Below, one piece after another: positions 42,992 through 43,416 of a stretch of DNA of 43,416 nucleotides. Under the pieces are notes generated by a model, which was not told the DNA's origin, searched no databases, and saw only the letters and a list, made by a program, of their open reading frames with translations. The stretch is from contig CAMAXP010000040.1 in NCBI GenBank assembly GCA_945862265.1, positions 1 to 43,416 on the forward strand. The letters run 5' to 3'. The position numbers and the translations under genes were made by a program. Position 1 is the first letter of the stretch. Every line of letters begins with the position of its first letter. This DNA comes from Bordetella parapertussis. Lineage in GTDB: Bacteria; Pseudomonadota; Gammaproteobacteria; Burkholderiales; SG8-39.

Positions 42992-43416
42992 ATGATCTCT
43001 CCCGACCCCGCGCTGCTTTCGCTCAACGCCATCACCACCAAGCGCTGGACGCTGGCCGAAGCCATTGCCGGTTGCGTGCGCCATGGCATCGGCGGGATCA
43101 CCGTCTGGCGCGATCGGCTGCAGGAGATGGGCGTGGCGGCGGCTGCAAAATCACTCAGGGACAGCGGCCTTGCGGTCACGGGCCTCTGCCGGGGCGGGAT
43201 GTTTCCCGCCGCGGACGCCGCGGGACGCAAGGCGTCCATCGAAGACAACTACCGCGCCATCGACGAGGCGCACGCCATCGGCGCCCGCTGCCTGATCCTC
43301 GTCGTTGGCGGCCTGCCGCCCGGGTCGAAGGACATTGCCGGCGCGCACGCGCAGGTGGAGGAGGGCATCGCCACGATCCTCGGCCGTGCGCGCGAGGCGG
43401 GCGTGCCGCTGGCGAT
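42992..43416 (+). CDS. Sugar phosphate isomerase/epimerase-fold protein (2), 5' part only
   Basis: The ATG at 42992, thirteen bases after the hydratase stop, opens a frame running off the right edge (141 codons seen). The product begins MISPDPALLSLNAITTKRW and includes GIGGITVWRDRL and GARCLILVVGGLPPG, typical strands of the xylose-isomerase-like TIM barrel. The metal-binding half lies outside the window. It is a second, diverged member beside the protein at 24798. Confidence 0.8.
   Translation, partial: MISPDPALLSLNAITTKRWTLAEAIAGCVRHGIGGITVWRDRLQEMGVAAAAKSLRDSGLAVTGLCRGGMFPAADAAGRKASIEDNYRAIDEAHAIGARCLILVVGGLPPGSKDIAGAHAQVEEGIATILGRAREAGVPLA

Noticed and set aside
1..43416. CRISPR arrays, tRNA or rRNA genes
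   Set aside because: No regularly spaced repeats and no tRNA- or rRNA-like segments were noticed by eye on either strand; a tRNAscan or Infernal run would be decisive.

Overview
The window is GC-rich, densely packed bacterial chromosome. Its gene content points to a betaproteobacterium, probably Burkholderiales: several orphan Bug-type (tripartite tricarboxylate transporter) binding proteins, a narK1K2GHJI operon with a peptidyl-prolyl isomerase behind it, an NsrR regulator, and many short operons with ATGA or GTGA overlaps. The assignment is an inference from gene content, not from a phylogenetic marker. No tRNA, rRNA or CRISPR array was seen.

Layout. (1) 1-6.1 kb is a visibly less GC-rich accessory stretch: the 3' end of an IS630-type transposase, a 1749-residue sacsin-like protein with one GHKL ATPase module at each end (the second cut short next to the IS fragment), and three small unknown ORFs. 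(2) 6.1-9.9 kb holds a three-subunit molybdenum hydroxylase (large, 2Fe-2S and FAD subunits), divergent from (3) 10-11.7 kb, a VOC-fold protein and an acyl-CoA-dehydrogenase-fold flavoenzyme. (4) 11.7-13.8 kb has a VapBC-like toxin-antitoxin pair between a complete thioredoxin-fold gene and a decayed duplicate of that gene's 3' end. The complete gene carries an in-frame UGA exactly where the nucleophilic cysteine should be, followed by a well-placed SECIS-like hairpin, so I read it as a 365-residue selenoprotein. (5) 13.9-25.6 kb is a catabolic and uptake cluster: Bug proteins, an NMT1/SsuA-type ABC binding protein, a dihydrodipicolinate-synthase-fold lyase, a phytanoyl-CoA-dioxygenase-like oxygenase, an ABC permease, a DUF3604 protein, an enolase-superfamily enzyme, two more Bug proteins, a TetR regulator and a sugar-isomerase-fold protein. 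(6) 25.7-37.6 kb is a respiratory nitrate reductase block: nsrR, then narK1-narK2-narGHJI-ppiC-carbonic anhydrase behind tandem NsrR and FNR/ANR-type sites. (7) 37.7 kb to the end resumes the catabolic cluster: ABC ATPase, a second enolase-superfamily enzyme, a Gfo/Idh/MocA oxidoreductase, a DUF993 protein, an enoyl-CoA hydratase and a second isomerase-fold protein running off the window.

How it fits together. The ABC transporter is split: binding protein and permease lie left of the nitrate reductase block and the ATPase right of it. The same 16-bp operator-like palindrome (TTAACS-N4-GGTTAM) occurs in the divergent promoter at 17.0 kb and at the ATPase promoter at 37.7 kb. This suggests one regulon, probably under the TetR protein at 24.2 kb, interrupted by the nar block. 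The enzymes (two enolase-superfamily members, two lysine-type TIM-barrel lyases, an NAD(P)-dependent dehydrogenase, an enoyl-CoA hydratase, two isomerase-fold proteins and an Fe(II)/2-oxoglutarate-type oxygenase) look like a pathway for an unusual sugar acid or hydroxylated organic acid. The substrate cannot be read from sequence.
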